47,215 nt of DNA from Patescibacteria group bacterium. Its GTDB lineage: Bacteria > Patescibacteriota > Microgenomatia > Daviesbacterales > UBA10151. The stretch spans positions 69,249-116,463 of the forward strand of contig JAMCSY010000027.1 in the NCBI GenBank assembly GCA_023379125.1. Direction: 5' to 3'. The position numbers were made by a program, and so were the translations under genes. The notes below the pieces were generated by a model. The model had not been told where the DNA came from. It was given only the letters and a program-made list of their open reading frames with translations, and did not search any database. The stretch's first letter is position 1; each line of letters starts with the position of its first letter. Below, one piece after another: positions 16,029 to 23,608 of the stretch.

Positions 16029-16058
16029 TTGACAATAGTTAGTTAAGTCAGGTAAAAT
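16029..16058 (+). promoter_or_regulatory. rplJ-rplL promoter TTGACA-18-TAAAAT
   Basis: TTGACA 16029-16034 and TAAAAT 16053-16058 with an 18-bp spacer. Start expected near 16065, giving a leader of about 210 nt before rplJ. Confidence 0.7.
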
Positions 16059-16074
16059 ACTTTCAGCTTAAGAA

Positions 16075-16222
16075 AGTGAGCAAAGTAGGCAAGGATCTTT
16101 TTATGCTACAGTAAACATATTTTACTTAGCGTTTAGAAAACCTTGCCCTCCGTCTCTGGCGGAACATAAGTCTCACCGAGGCGGTATTTATAAATCAACT
16201 CTTATCTGTCTGATGATTTTAA
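16075..16222 (+). ncRNA. Ribosomal protein L10 leader
   Basis: The leader before rplJ has the expected size and parts: a long-range pairing of AGGCAAGG (about 16088) with CCTTGCC (about 16141), and the conserved-looking segment 'CCGTCTCTGGCGGAAC' followed by 'CTCACCGAGGCGG'. In Firmicutes and other phyla the L10(L12)4 complex binds this leader and promotes termination. Assignment is from position and motif memory, not a covariance search. Confidence 0.6.
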
Positions 16223-16247
16223 AACGCCTGCGGGGCGTTATTTTTTT
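16223..16247 (+). terminator. Attenuator terminator before rplJ
   Basis: AACGCC-tgcgg-GGCGTT followed by ATTTTTTT. A classic intrinsic terminator placed 30 bp before the rplJ start, so it must act conditionally. Confidence 0.8.
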
Positions 16248-16276
16248 ATAACCCCTCTCTTTAGTAAAAAGGACTC

Positions 16277-16804
16277 ATGGCTAAAACTAGAATACAAAAA
16301 GAACAATCTGTGGAAAGTTTAAGCGAGAAATTATCTCAGGCTCACTCAGTGGTTTTTGCTGATTATAAAGGCATGAGTATGAGCTCTTTATCTGATTTAC
16401 GCAAAACTTTAAAACAACTTTCTGCTCAATTTCTGGTGACTAAAAATACTTTACTGGCTATTGCTCTCAAGAAAAATAGCTTACCAGGTGAAGAAGCAGT
16501 CTCACAAGGACCAACTGCTACTCTCTTTGCTTTTGATGATGAAGTCTTACCAATTAAAGCCCTGGTAAAGACTCTCAAAGATAGCCAAATCGGTTTCATC
16601 AAAGCTGGAATTGTTGATAGTCAGCTTTACGATAGTTTAGCCATTTCTCGCCTAGCTAGTTTACCTGGCAAACAAGAATTGCGTGCTCAAGTGGTAGGGA
16701 CAATTAATGCCCCCATTCAGGGAATGGTCACAGTTTTATCAGCTAATCTTAGAAATCTTGTCTTTGCACTTGAACAAATCAGACAACAGAAAGGTGGTGA
16801 GTAA
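16277..16804 (+). CDS. rplJ: 50S ribosomal protein L10
   Basis: Base of the ribosomal stalk; it binds 23S rRNA and carries L7/L12 dimers. 175 residues, normal length. 'SVVFADYKGMSMSSLSDLRKTLK' is the family N-terminal signature, and the C-terminal helix 'ANLRNLVFALEQIRQQKGG' is the L7/L12 dock. It is transcribed from its own promoter through an attenuated leader and is followed by rplL after 39 bp. Confidence 0.97.
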   Translation: MAKTRIQKEQSVESLSEKLSQAHSVVFADYKGMSMSSLSDLRKTLKQLSAQFLVTKNTLLAIALKKNSLPGEEAVSQGPTATLFAFDDEVLPIKALVKTLKDSQIGFIKAGIVDSQLYDSLAISRLASLPGKQELRAQVVGTINAPIQGMVTVLSANLRNLVFALEQIRQQKGGE

Positions 16805-16843
16805 ATAGCTTATCAGTTATCAACTAACTGATACTTTAAAAAC

Positions 16844-17263
16844 ATGGACGAAAATACACAACCTAAAGAAGAGAAAACTGTTTCTAAAAACTTGAGCACA
16901 ATTATCGAGTCAATTGAGAAATTGTCTGTTTTAGAATTAGCTGATTTGGTGAAAGCTTTAGAGGAAAAGTTTGGTGTCTCTGCTGCTCCAATGGCAGTAG
17001 CTGCTGCTCCCGCTGCTGGTGGCAATGGCGCTGAACCTGCTGAAGAAAAAACCACATTTAATGTCATCTTAACTAATGCTGGCGCTAATAAAATTTCTGC
17101 TATTAAAGCAGTTAGAGAATTAGTTCCCACCTTAGGCTTGAAAGAGGCTAAGGATTTAGTTGAGGCTGCTCCCAAACCAGTTTTGGAAGGGGTGAATAAG
17201 GAAGCTGCTGAAGAAGCAAAAACTAAACTCACCGCTGCTGGAGCAACTGTCGAGTTGCAGTAA
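16844..17263 (+). CDS. rplL: 50S ribosomal protein L7/L12
   Basis: Stalk protein that recruits translational GTPases. An N-terminal dimerisation domain '[20 protein letters not shown]', an Ala/Gly-rich hinge (about 50-63) and the C-terminal domain '[20 protein letters not shown]...[11 protein letters not shown]' are all present. At 139 residues it has about 17 extra charged residues at the N-terminus. A strong terminator follows. Confidence 0.97.
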   Translation: MDENTQPKEEKTVSKNLSTIIESIEKLSVLELADLVKALEEKFGVSAAPMAVAAAPAAGGNGAEPAEEKTTFNVILTNAGANKISAIKAVRELVPTLGLKEAKDLVEAAPKPVLEGVNKEAAEEAKTKLTAAGATVELQ

Positions 17264-17303
17264 CTGGGGCAATCCAAGTTACAGCAAACACAAATCACAA
17301 ACT

Positions 17304-17341
17304 AAGGTTTCCAAGAAGATTAACTTTGGGAACCTTTTTTT
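17304..17341 (+). terminator. Intrinsic terminator after rplL
   Basis: AGGTTTCC pairs with GGGAACCT (one mismatch) across an 18-nt loop, followed by TTTTTT. It ends the rplJ-rplL unit. Confidence 0.75.
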
Positions 17342-17400
17342 GTAGTCAAAAATCAGTAGGCAAAACAGCAGTTCTCTAGTTGCTAAGTGGGCCTGAGTTA

Positions 17401-18423
17401 TCAAGTAGAATAATGAATCAGCCCCTTATCAATCAACACTCTAATCATAATCGAATAATCAACAGTATTAACTATCCCGTCATGATTTAAATCAGCAACT
17501 GAATTATTTTTACCAAAATTAGACAATACTGCACTCAAATCAGCAAAATCTACTCTACCATCATTGTTTAGATCATAGTTAGGTGCTAGCTGGGGTGTAG
17601 GAGTAACCCCTGGTGGAGGTGTGGGGGTGGAAGTAGGAGCCTTCGTTGGCAAAGGTGTGGGAGTTGGCGTAGGAGTAGGCGCTGGATTAGTAAAGTTGAG
17701 GTTTCTTTTTATACTTAAAATGTTAACGTTATCAGAATTACGATAAATAGCTGAGTCATTAGCAAAATCAATTGAACCTTGACCAGGAGCAATTGCTTCA
17801 AATTCTACCACTGCCATTAACCCCCCTACTGTACCATAGTCTGATTTATATCCAGGAGCAGGAACTCCTCCTACTAAAGAGATCGTTCCTTGAGTGTTGT
17901 CAAAATAATTTTCTACCCAATTGTTAATAAAATAATCAGTAGACGATGTTGGCTCCCCTGCTGTATTAGATCCACCTGATAATGGCAAAGGTCCAACTGT
18001 AGGTGTTGGGCTTAAATTAGGCGTTTTTGAAACCGTAGGGAAAGAAGGCAAGTTGCCAAGATTACCTGGCCTGGAAACAGTCCCTAAGATAATGCTTTTG
18101 ACTTTTAACATATTAGCAGGGAATTTTAATTTCGCCACAAATAAATTGGCTGAGTCTACATCTGACTTGGCATAAATAGATACTCTAAAACTATTCCCCA
18201 CCGCAGTACCAGCTTGATTAGAAATTAGTGTTAAACTGACTTCAGGAGCAGAAACTGGTTGTTGGGATCCAGCTTGGGGTTGAAAAACCTGAGGAGTTTG
18301 GACTAGGTAAACAGTTAAAGGGATTGCTATTGCTACTACCATCAAAGCAGTAATACCTAAGATAAATCTCTTATTCAGTTTAAAATGGAACCTGCTGTGA
18401 TAGGTTTCTAGATTATCATCCAT
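17401..18423 (-). CDS. Membrane-anchored cohesin-dockerin protein
   Basis: 340 residues. One membrane segment (about 18-40), then a cohesin-like beta-sandwich ('VSLTLISNQAGTAVGNSFRV', 'FVAKLKFPANMLKVKSIILG', 'GLMAVVEFEAIAPGQGSIDF'), a PT-repeat linker (about 248-275) and a dockerin with loops 'DLNNDGRVDFAD' and 'DLNHDGIVNTVD'. It could accept a dockerin partner through its cohesin and dock onto another cohesin. Genes for a second dockerin protein (14529) and a sortase (26130) are nearby. It has a -10 CATACT 5 nt before the ATG and is divergent from the ligase gene. Cohesin assignment is from pattern only. Confidence 0.75.
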   Translation of the reverse strand: MDDNLETYHSRFHFKLNKRFILGITALMVVAIAIPLTVYLVQTPQVFQPQAGSQQPVSAPEVSLTLISNQAGTAVGNSFRVSIYAKSDVDSANLFVAKLKFPANMLKVKSIILGTVSRPGNLGNLPSFPTVSKTPNLSPTPTVGPLPLSGGSNTAGEPTSSTDYFINNWVENYFDNTQGTISLVGGVPAPGYKSDYGTVGGLMAVVEFEAIAPGQGSIDFANDSAIYRNSDNVNILSIKRNLNFTNPAPTPTPTPTPLPTKAPTSTPTPPPGVTPTPQLAPNYDLNNDGRVDFADLSAVLSNFGKNNSVADLNHDGIVNTVDYSIMIRVLIDKGLIHYST

Positions 18424-18428
18424 ACTTT

Positions 18429-18434
18429 AGTATG
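18429..18434 (-). promoter_or_regulatory. -10 CATACT for the cohesin-dockerin gene
   Basis: Minus strand, 5 nt before ATG 18423; implies a leaderless mRNA. Confidence 0.4.
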
Positions 18435-18451
18435 GTTTTATTATCTGAGAG

Positions 18452-18480
18452 TTGTCAAGCTATACAATCAGCTTTACACT
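18452..18480 (+). promoter_or_regulatory. Promoter TTGTCA-17-TACACT for the ligase-like gene
   Basis: TTGTCA 18452-18457 and TACACT 18475-18480, exactly 17 bp apart, 11 nt before ATG 18492. The leader would be about 4-5 nt. Confidence 0.65.
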
Positions 18481-18491
18481 AAAACTACTTA

Positions 18492-19673
18492 ATGTTGCTG
18501 CAAATTTGTACTCTTTTTTTACTGTTTGGAACACTGTTTGCTATTTGGCCAGTAGGTCCAAACTCGTTCGAACCTATTAAAACTTATCTGGTAATCATTA
18601 TTAGTTCAGTGAGTATTGTATTTGCCTTGCTAAAACAGTTCGCTAGCCAACCGACAAGACATTTAGTGCAGTCTTTTCGTCCTTCAGCCAAGTTAGTCCC
18701 TTTAGTCCCTGTTGCAATTTTGCTGTTTATACTCCTTATCCATTTACTTAGAACGCACTTTGATCCTTTGTTGATCTGGGGTAATCCTTACCGGCCACAA
18801 GGTTCACTGATTTATCTATGCTTTCTGGGGCTTTTTCTAGTAGCACCACAGTTGAATTTACCTATAAAAATGATAGTTAAAGTTGCACAAATTAGCCTTT
18901 TGATCTTGTTTGTGACTACTATTTTCACAGCTCCTGATGCAAATTTTCGCTTTTATGGACTGCTTGGTGAACCTAACTCTTTAGCTGCTGCTGCTTTAAT
19001 TCTTTTCCCTTTGACTGTTAACTCAACTAAAGGATTTAAATTGAAGTTATTATCAATTGTGACTTTTTTGTTAGTTTTGATGTCTGGATCACGGATTGCC
19101 GTACTGGCCTTTATCTTTACTGCAAACGTGTTTTTTTTACGTCAACATAGGCGCCTTTTTTTAGGCCTTAACCTACTGCTGGGTTCTCTTTTACTGCTAG
19201 CTATTATTCAACCCTTTTTTAATAGCAATCTTCCTTACTATTTAAACTTAGCTGGGCGAGCAGACATCTGGACAAACTCTGCTCAAGCTTTTTTATATAG
19301 CCCATTACTAGGTTTTGGCTTTGGTTCCTTGGAAAACATTATCAGGAATCAAGCTAGCCTAAATAATAATATCCTACAATATCAAACTATTGATCAAGTT
19401 CACAATCTATTGCTACAGTGGTTATTGATGAGCGGAGTTATCGGTACAATAACTTTACTTTTTATTATTTTCCGAGTTTGCAAAAACCTTTATATAACTC
19501 ACAACTGGACATTCCTAGTTATTATAGTTAGTTTACTTTTAATTCAGTTATTCAACCCAGTCAGTGTGGCCATTCTTATCTGGCAGTGGTGGATTTTTGG
19601 TAAATTCTATGATCTCAAAACTAACCAGCTTCAAACTGAAAAACTGGCAGAAACAATGGTTGACAGTTTGTGA
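18492..19673 (+). CDS. O-antigen ligase / Wzy-like polymerase family membrane protein
   Basis: 393 residues with about ten membrane segments. 'YGLLGEPNSLAAAALILFPL', the segment 'SGSRIAVLAF' and the large loop 'PLLGFGFGSLENII...IDQVHNLLLQWLLMSGVIG' match the WaaL/Wzy_C O-antigen ligase superfamily. Such proteins join or polymerise lipid-linked glycans on the outer face of the membrane. In this setting it may attach a surface polysaccharide or glycosylate surface proteins. Short leader from its own promoter. Confidence 0.8.
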   Translation: MLLQICTLFLLFGTLFAIWPVGPNSFEPIKTYLVIIISSVSIVFALLKQFASQPTRHLVQSFRPSAKLVPLVPVAILLFILLIHLLRTHFDPLLIWGNPYRPQGSLIYLCFLGLFLVAPQLNLPIKMIVKVAQISLLILFVTTIFTAPDANFRFYGLLGEPNSLAAAALILFPLTVNSTKGFKLKLLSIVTFLLVLMSGSRIAVLAFIFTANVFFLRQHRRLFLGLNLLLGSLLLLAIIQPFFNSNLPYYLNLAGRADIWTNSAQAFLYSPLLGFGFGSLENIIRNQASLNNNILQYQTIDQVHNLLLQWLLMSGVIGTITLLFIIFRVCKNLYITHNWTFLVIIVSLLLIQLFNPVSVAILIWQWWIFGKFYDLKTNQLQTEKLAETMVDSL

Positions 19674-19689
19674 AATTCTGTGATATATA

Positions 19690-19728
19690 TTGACTTAGAA
19701 TGGTTGTTGAAGATCTACTAAGATCTTC
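19690..19728 (+). promoter_or_regulatory. Palindrome GAAGATCT-acta-AGATCTTC over a possible promoter
   Basis: Perfect 8-bp inverted repeat at 19709-19728, 12 bp before the HTH gene. A TTGACT at 19690 is 18 bp from TCTACT (19714-19719), so the palindrome overlaps the putative -10. Auto-repression by the HTH protein is possible but unproven. Confidence 0.35.
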
Positions 19729-19740
19729 TGAGAAACTATT

Positions 19741-19953
19741 ATGAGCGATAAGGTATCATTGGAAAATCTCCCTGATTTACTCACTGTTAAAGAAGTTGCA
19801 GAAGTCTTGCGTGTCTCTCCTCTTACTATAAAAAGATGGGGCAAAAGAGGCAAACTTCCTGCCATTAGAATTAACTCGCGTGGTGATAGGCGGTATAAAA
19901 AAGAAGCAGTACTCTGGCTACTCGGTATTACTCAAAAGAGCAATGTTGCTTAA
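19741..19953 (+). CDS. Small HTH protein (excisionase/MerR-like HTH_17)
   Basis: 70 residues. 'LLTVKEVAEVLRVSPLTIKR' then 'WGKRGKLPAIRINSRGDRRY' is the winged helix-turn-helix of excisionase/MerR-type proteins, with the wing ending in RRYKKEAV. It is a DNA-binding protein, either a regulator or a recombination directionality factor. No integrase is visible nearby. The last 14 codons occur again 137 bp downstream with different final residues. Confidence 0.8.
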   Translation: MSDKVSLENLPDLLTVKEVAEVLRVSPLTIKRWGKRGKLPAIRINSRGDRRYKKEAVLWLLGITQKSNVA

Positions 19954-19982
19954 AACTAAAGTTTTTTGGCTACTCTCTTTTC

Positions 19983-20030
19983 AGAATAATTCACTACTAT
20001 CTAAATCGCTGTTTAGATAGTGTTTCATTA
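19983..20030. repeat. Long hairpin between the HTH gene and its tail copy
   Basis: ACTATCTAAA-tcgctg-TTTAGATAGT is a perfect 10-bp hairpin (about 19996-20021), extended by AATAAT/ATTATT outside. It may be a terminator without a clear U-run or the core of a small inserted element. Confidence 0.5.
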
Positions 20031-20032
20031 TT

Positions 20033-20090
20033 TAAAAAAGAAGCAGTACTCTGGCTACTCGGTATTACTCAAAAGAGTACTTCTGTTTAA
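20033..20090 (+). pseudogene. Second copy of the HTH gene 3' end
   Basis: 20033-20077 is identical over 45 nt to 19896-19940. The frame continues to its own stop and reads KKEAVLWLLGITQKSTSV, against KKEAVLWLLGITQKSNVA in the intact gene. No start codon or upstream HTH part. AGTACTCT and AGAGTACT inside the copy form an 8-bp hairpin. Confidence 0.8.
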
Positions 20091-20210
20091 ATAGCTATAG
20101 AAATTTTAATATTTTTGATCAAACTATATCTAGCACTCTTTTAATATAATTGCTAAAATAGTATCATTAGCTTTTTGGGGAAGTCTAAAATCAAATTGAT
20201 ATACTTTATA

Positions 20211-21053
20211 TCACTGAAGATTTTCAAGTACTAACTTAGCTGCTCCATATACCCCACTTAACTCACCTTGCTCAGCATAGCATATTCTAATTTTATTCAG
20301 CAAGCTTTCTGGACAATGACTCCTGGCAACCTTAATAACCTGAGGTAAAAACCTTTTGTAAGCTGCCTGTCCACCACCAAAAATAATCATTTGCGGATCA
20401 AAAATTTGAACAATATTAGTTACTCCCAAACCTAACCACAAGCTTAGTTCTTCCTCATCTGCTGCTTGCTGCACTAACCCTTCTAAACAACCCTGGTGAC
20501 CTAAACCACACTTTACCTTAGAAAAACTACTAATAATCATATGGCCTATTTCCCCTGCTCGATAATGTTGGCCTCTAAATAGTTGACCATTAATTTGCAT
20601 TGCCCCACCTACTCCAGTCCCCACTGTTAACATCACTACGTTTTGATTTCCTCTAGCTGCACCCTGCCAAATCTCACCTAGCAAAGCTATATTGGTATCT
20701 CGATCAAAAAGAATTGGAGTTTCTGCATTGATTAGAGAAGTTGTTAGGCTTCGCAGTTGCATCAGCAGCTGCAGAGGTTGTTGATTGTGTAGGTTTGAGG
20801 CAGGTAGAATTAGTCCTTTTTGTGGATCAAGTGGTCCAGGCACTCCAATCCCTACCCCCAACAATTTAGCAGACTTCTTTTTCTGCTGCTGCCAAAGCTG
20901 TTCAGCTAACTCGAAGAGAATCTGACCAAATTGATCTGAATTTGTTCTTAAAGGTGAAGCTACCTTTTTAGCTGCCAAAAGTTTACCCTCCTGGCTGACC
21001 AAACCCACTCTTAAATGTGTTGCACCACAATCTGCCCCTAACAATAAATCCAT
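20211..21053 (-). CDS. ROK-family sugar kinase (glucokinase-like)
   Basis: 280 residues. The N-terminal phosphate loop 'LLGADCGATHLRVGLV', 'GVGIGVPGPLDPQKG', the catalytic region 'DRDTNIALLGE' (catalytic Asp kept) and 'VGTGVGGAM' identify a ROK kinase that phosphorylates glucose, mannose or N-acetyl-hexosamines. The zinc motif is altered: 'KVKCGLGHQGCLEG' has two extra residues between the Cys pairs compared with CxCGxxGCxE. It has its own -10 6 nt before the ATG, inside the end of the wecG-like gene. It may feed the GH operon products or wall-sugar metabolism. Confidence 0.85.
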   Translation of the reverse strand: MDLLLGADCGATHLRVGLVSQEGKLLAAKKVASPLRTNSDQFGQILFELAEQLWQQQKKKSAKLLGVGIGVPGPLDPQKGLILPASNLHNQQPLQLLMQLRSLTTSLINAETPILFDRDTNIALLGEIWQGAARGNQNVVMLTVGTGVGGAMQINGQLFRGQHYRAGEIGHMIISSFSKVKCGLGHQGCLEGLVQQAADEEELSLWLGLGVTNIVQIFDPQMIIFGGGQAAYKRFLPQVIKVARSHCPESLLNKIRICYAEQGELSGVYGAAKLVLENLQ

Positions 21054-21059
21054 ACTCTC

Positions 21060-21089
21060 ATTCTACACACTAACTTGCTTGGCTGTTAA
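21060..21089 (-). promoter_or_regulatory. Promoter TTAACA-18-TAGAAT for the ROK gene
   Basis: Minus strand: TTAACA (21084-21089), TAGAAT (21060-21065), 6 nt to ATG 21053. It overlaps the last codons of the upstream wecG-like gene. Confidence 0.55.
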
Positions 21090-21938
21090 GACTAAAGAAA
21101 TAAAATCAAAAAGCTTGAGTTGCCTTTTAGCTCGCCAAGGCTGAACAAGTAACCGATAAAGCCACTCCAGCCCGATATTTCTTAAGATTTGGGGGGCTCT
21201 GGGTATTTCACCAGAAAGATAATCAAATGTTCCCCCAACTCCCATAGCTACCTTAACTGGGAGGTGCTTTAAATTGTTAGTAATCCATTTTTCTTGCTTA
21301 CCTTGCCCAAAACCCACTAACAACAAATCACAAGCAGAATAAGTCACAATACTATTTTTTCTTCGCTCTTCTTCCCAATTATCAGAGGTAGAACTCCAAA
21401 CTTCTCTACCATCTTGATCCACTTGTGGTCCATCGTTAGCAAAGGCAATTTTTAATCCTGGATATTTTTTTGCTAAGCAGTCAGCTGCTTTTTTTGCTAC
21501 ATTATTTTTACCTCCCAAAAGGCCTATTGTGAGGCCCAAATCTTTCTTTTCTTTATTCAGCTGAGCCATCTTTGAGGCTAAGCTCTCTACTAAATCTACT
21601 CCAGTCACTGTGGGAAAATGATTGTCTGGTAGAAGTTTTGGCAAAAAGACTGTCAAAATATATAAGAGACGCTCAACTTTTGATTTGTTCAGCATTAACT
21701 TAGCCCAACCAATTCTGGCACTATCAGGAATATTTAAATCTGCTCCATTTAAGATCTGTCTAAACTTAGCATCTTGCTGAGCCAGCAGAATAAACTCTAC
21801 GTTTGGAGTAGTAACTAGATGTTTACCCTGTTTACTTTGCAGCCAATCTAAGACAAGACCCCTTGCTTGCCCTATATTTACCTGGTCTACTCTCACTCCC
21901 AAGATTTGCTCTGAACTCAGTTTATTTTGACTATTCAT
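21063..21938 (-). CDS. WecG/TagA/CpsF family glycosyltransferase (GT26)
   Basis: About 291 residues. Family motifs: 'LVTTPNVEFILLAQQD', 'ADLNIPDSARIGWA' (the PDG strand, here PDS), 'GLLGGKNNVAKKAA', 'LLLVGFGQGKQEKWI', 'GVGGTFDYLSGEIPRAP' and the C-terminal 'GLEWLYRLLVQPWRAKRQ'. It transfers ManNAc- or ManNAcA-type sugars to lipid-linked intermediates for surface glycans. The frame opens at 21971; ATG 21938 with GATAAT just upstream gives the normal start. It is followed by the ROK kinase after 9 nt. Confidence 0.9.
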   Translation of the reverse strand: MNSQNKLSSEQILGVRVDQVNIGQARGLVLDWLQSKQGKHLVTTPNVEFILLAQQDAKFRQILNGADLNIPDSARIGWAKLMLNKSKVERLLYILTVFLPKLLPDNHFPTVTGVDLVESLASKMAQLNKEKKDLGLTIGLLGGKNNVAKKAADCLAKKYPGLKIAFANDGPQVDQDGREVWSSTSDNWEEERRKNSIVTYSACDLLLVGFGQGKQEKWITNNLKHLPVKVAMGVGGTFDYLSGEIPRAPQILRNIGLEWLYRLLVQPWRAKRQLKLFDFISLVLTAKQVSV

Positions 21939-22351
21939 CTTCCTGCATATTATCGCAAATCTGATGTTCAAAACCCAGCCTTTTGCTTAATCAATTGCTT
22001 CCCAGGCGCGAATTATCAATTTGGGGTTACTATTATCATCCTGTATGTTTAGTCACACTATCTAGCACAAGCAAATGATCTTCGTGAACTTTTGCAGAAA
22101 TGGCTGTAAAAAGTTATTTTAGACAAAATTGCAACAGAGCTACATCGTAGGATCGCAATAAATCTTTCTGCAGAATCCCCGGTACTACTCTTTTAGTTGC
22201 GGAAACCTCATAGACAAAGACAAAGGTTGTGCTGGAATTTTTTGCTGTGAAACCCACTAGTAATTGGAGCTCGTCAAAAAAAGTCCATTATATTTTGATC
22301 TATTTTGCATATCTTGTGACTAGGTTTTTAGACTAGTAGAATTGGGGCATC
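21939..22351. other. 413 bp divergent gap between wecG-like gene and mreB
   Basis: Holds the mreB promoter at its right end and a nested hairpin at 22128-22159 (ATTGC/GCAAT outside, CTAC-atc-GTAG inside). I see no gene in the rest. Confidence 0.5.
22314..22342 (+). promoter_or_regulatory. mreB promoter TTGTGA-17-TAGAAT
   Basis: TTGTGA 22314-22319, TAGAAT 22337-22342, 9 nt before ATG 22352. A short inverted repeat (CTAG...CTAG) fills the spacer. Confidence 0.6.
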
Positions 22352-23368
22352 ATGTTTAACTTTGCCAAACGCATCGGCATCGATCTGGGCACTGCCAACT
22401 CTCTAGTTTATTTAGCAGGTGGTGGTGTAGTCTTAAACGAACCAACAGTAGTCGCTATTTCTACTGATGATAATCGAGTGCTGGCTGTGGGCAATGAAGC
22501 CAAAGAGATGCTTGGTAGAACCCCAGGCAATATTGCCGCTTCCCGTCCAATGCGCGAAGGTGTGATCGCCGACTATGTCATTACTGAAGCAATGTTACGC
22601 TATTTTATCGATAAAGTTTGTGGTTCTTCAAGAATGTTTAAGCCAGAAGTGATGATCTGTGTTCCAGCAGGAGTGACTTCAGTAGAAAGACGGGCTGTCC
22701 TGGATGCAACACTCTCGGCTGGGGCTAAAACAGCTTTTTTGATTGACGAGCCATTGGCCGCAGCAATTGGGGCTAGGATCCCCATTGCCAATCCTTCTGG
22801 TAATATGATTATCGACATTGGCGGAGGTACCACTGAAGCAGCTGTGATCTGCTTAGGCGGTGTAGTTGTCCATACTTCAGTGCGAGTAGGTGGCAACAAA
22901 ATTGACGAGGCTTTACAGTCAGCGATTAGAAAAAAATTTGGACTGCTGATTGGAGAAAACCAGGCAGAAGAGGTTAAGATAAAAATTGGCTCGGCTACTC
23001 AAGTTAAACTTGCAGATAATAAAACAATGCCTGTACGCGGTCGAGACTCAATTACTGGTCTGCCCAAAACCATTGAGCTCAGCACTAATGAAGTTAATGA
23101 AATGATCGCCCCTACTCTGCAGAAAATTGTGGGAGCAGCAAAAGAAGTCTTAGAACAAACTCCTCCTGAGCTAGCCTCAGATATCATCGATAAAGGTATT
23201 GTGCTCTCAGGTGGAACCTCAATGTTAACTAATTTAGATCGCTTAATGACAGAAAGCACTGGTGTACCATGTCATGTTGCAGAAAATCCCCTCATGTGTG
23301 TGGTAATGGGAACAGGATTGGCCTTAGAGAATTTAGATTTATATAAACGTTCAGTTACTAAAAGATAG
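22352..23368 (+). CDS. mreB: Rod-shape-determining protein MreB
   Basis: Bacterial actin homologue that organises side-wall peptidoglycan synthesis under the membrane. 338 residues, full length. Phosphate 1 motif 'IGIDLGTANSLVYL', 'MICVPAGVTSVERRAVLDA', phosphate 2 'NMIIDIGGGTTEAAVI' and the adenosine motif 'GIVLSGGTSMLTNLDRLM' are all present. It stands without mreC/mreD. Its promoter gives a 2-3 nt leader. The 3' end, including the stop codon, forms a hairpin that is repeated 100 bp downstream. Confidence 0.97.
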   Translation: MFNFAKRIGIDLGTANSLVYLAGGGVVLNEPTVVAISTDDNRVLAVGNEAKEMLGRTPGNIAASRPMREGVIADYVITEAMLRYFIDKVCGSSRMFKPEVMICVPAGVTSVERRAVLDATLSAGAKTAFLIDEPLAAAIGARIPIANPSGNMIIDIGGGTTEAAVICLGGVVVHTSVRVGGNKIDEALQSAIRKKFGLLIGENQAEEVKIKIGSATQVKLADNKTMPVRGRDSITGLPKTIELSTNEVNEMIAPTLQKIVGAAKEVLEQTPPELASDIIDKGIVLSGGTSMLTNLDRLMTESTGVPCHVAENPLMCVVMGTGLALENLDLYKRSVTKR

Positions 23369-23386
23369 CTGTAGAACGTTTGCAAC
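23344..23386 (+). repeat. mreB 3'-end hairpin repeat, copy 1
   Basis: 43 nt covering the last 8 codons, the stop and 20 nt after it. AAACGTTC pairs with GAACGTTT, and AGTTA with TAGCT, making a stable stem-loop over the stop codon. A second stem-loop, AAGAGAAGT/ACTTCTCTT (23397-23430), follows. Confidence 0.8.
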
Positions 23387-23443
23387 TTTTGGCCTTAAGA
23401 GAAGTGTGACCAAGAGATGATACTTCTCTTATAAACTATGTCT

Positions 23444-23486
23444 TAAACGTTCAGTTACTAAAAGATAGCTGTAGAACGTTTGCAAC
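23444..23486 (+). repeat. mreB 3'-end hairpin repeat, copy 2
   Basis: Identical to 23344-23386 over 43 nt, offset exactly 100 bp. The following CTTAAGAGAAGTGT (23394-23407) also recurs at 23531-23544, here followed by TTTTTT, which may act as terminator. Confidence 0.85.
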
Positions 23487-23573
23487 AACTAAATTATTAA
23501 AGGGACTCTGTCTTGTAATCTACTCGTTGTCTTAAGAGAAGTGTTTTTTATCAACTTCCAAGAAGACTATGAA

Positions 23574-23602
23574 TTGAAAATTGATTATCGATCGCTCATA
23601 AT
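23574..23602 (+). promoter_or_regulatory. Promoter TTGAAA-17-CATAAT for the GT4 gene
   Basis: TTGAAA 23574-23579, CATAAT 23597-23602, 6 nt before ATG 23609. One of the clearest leaderless promoters in the window. Confidence 0.65.
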
Positions 23603-23608
23603 TGATGG

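Larger units (their letters stand above)
15955..16276 (+). other. 322 bp gap holding hairpin, promoter and L10 leader
   Basis: GTCTAGAT (15987-15994) and ATCTAGAC (15999-16006) form a perfect 8-bp hairpin with a 4-nt loop, without a U-run. It is followed by the rplJ promoter, the structured L10 leader and its terminator, listed separately. Confidence 0.6.
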
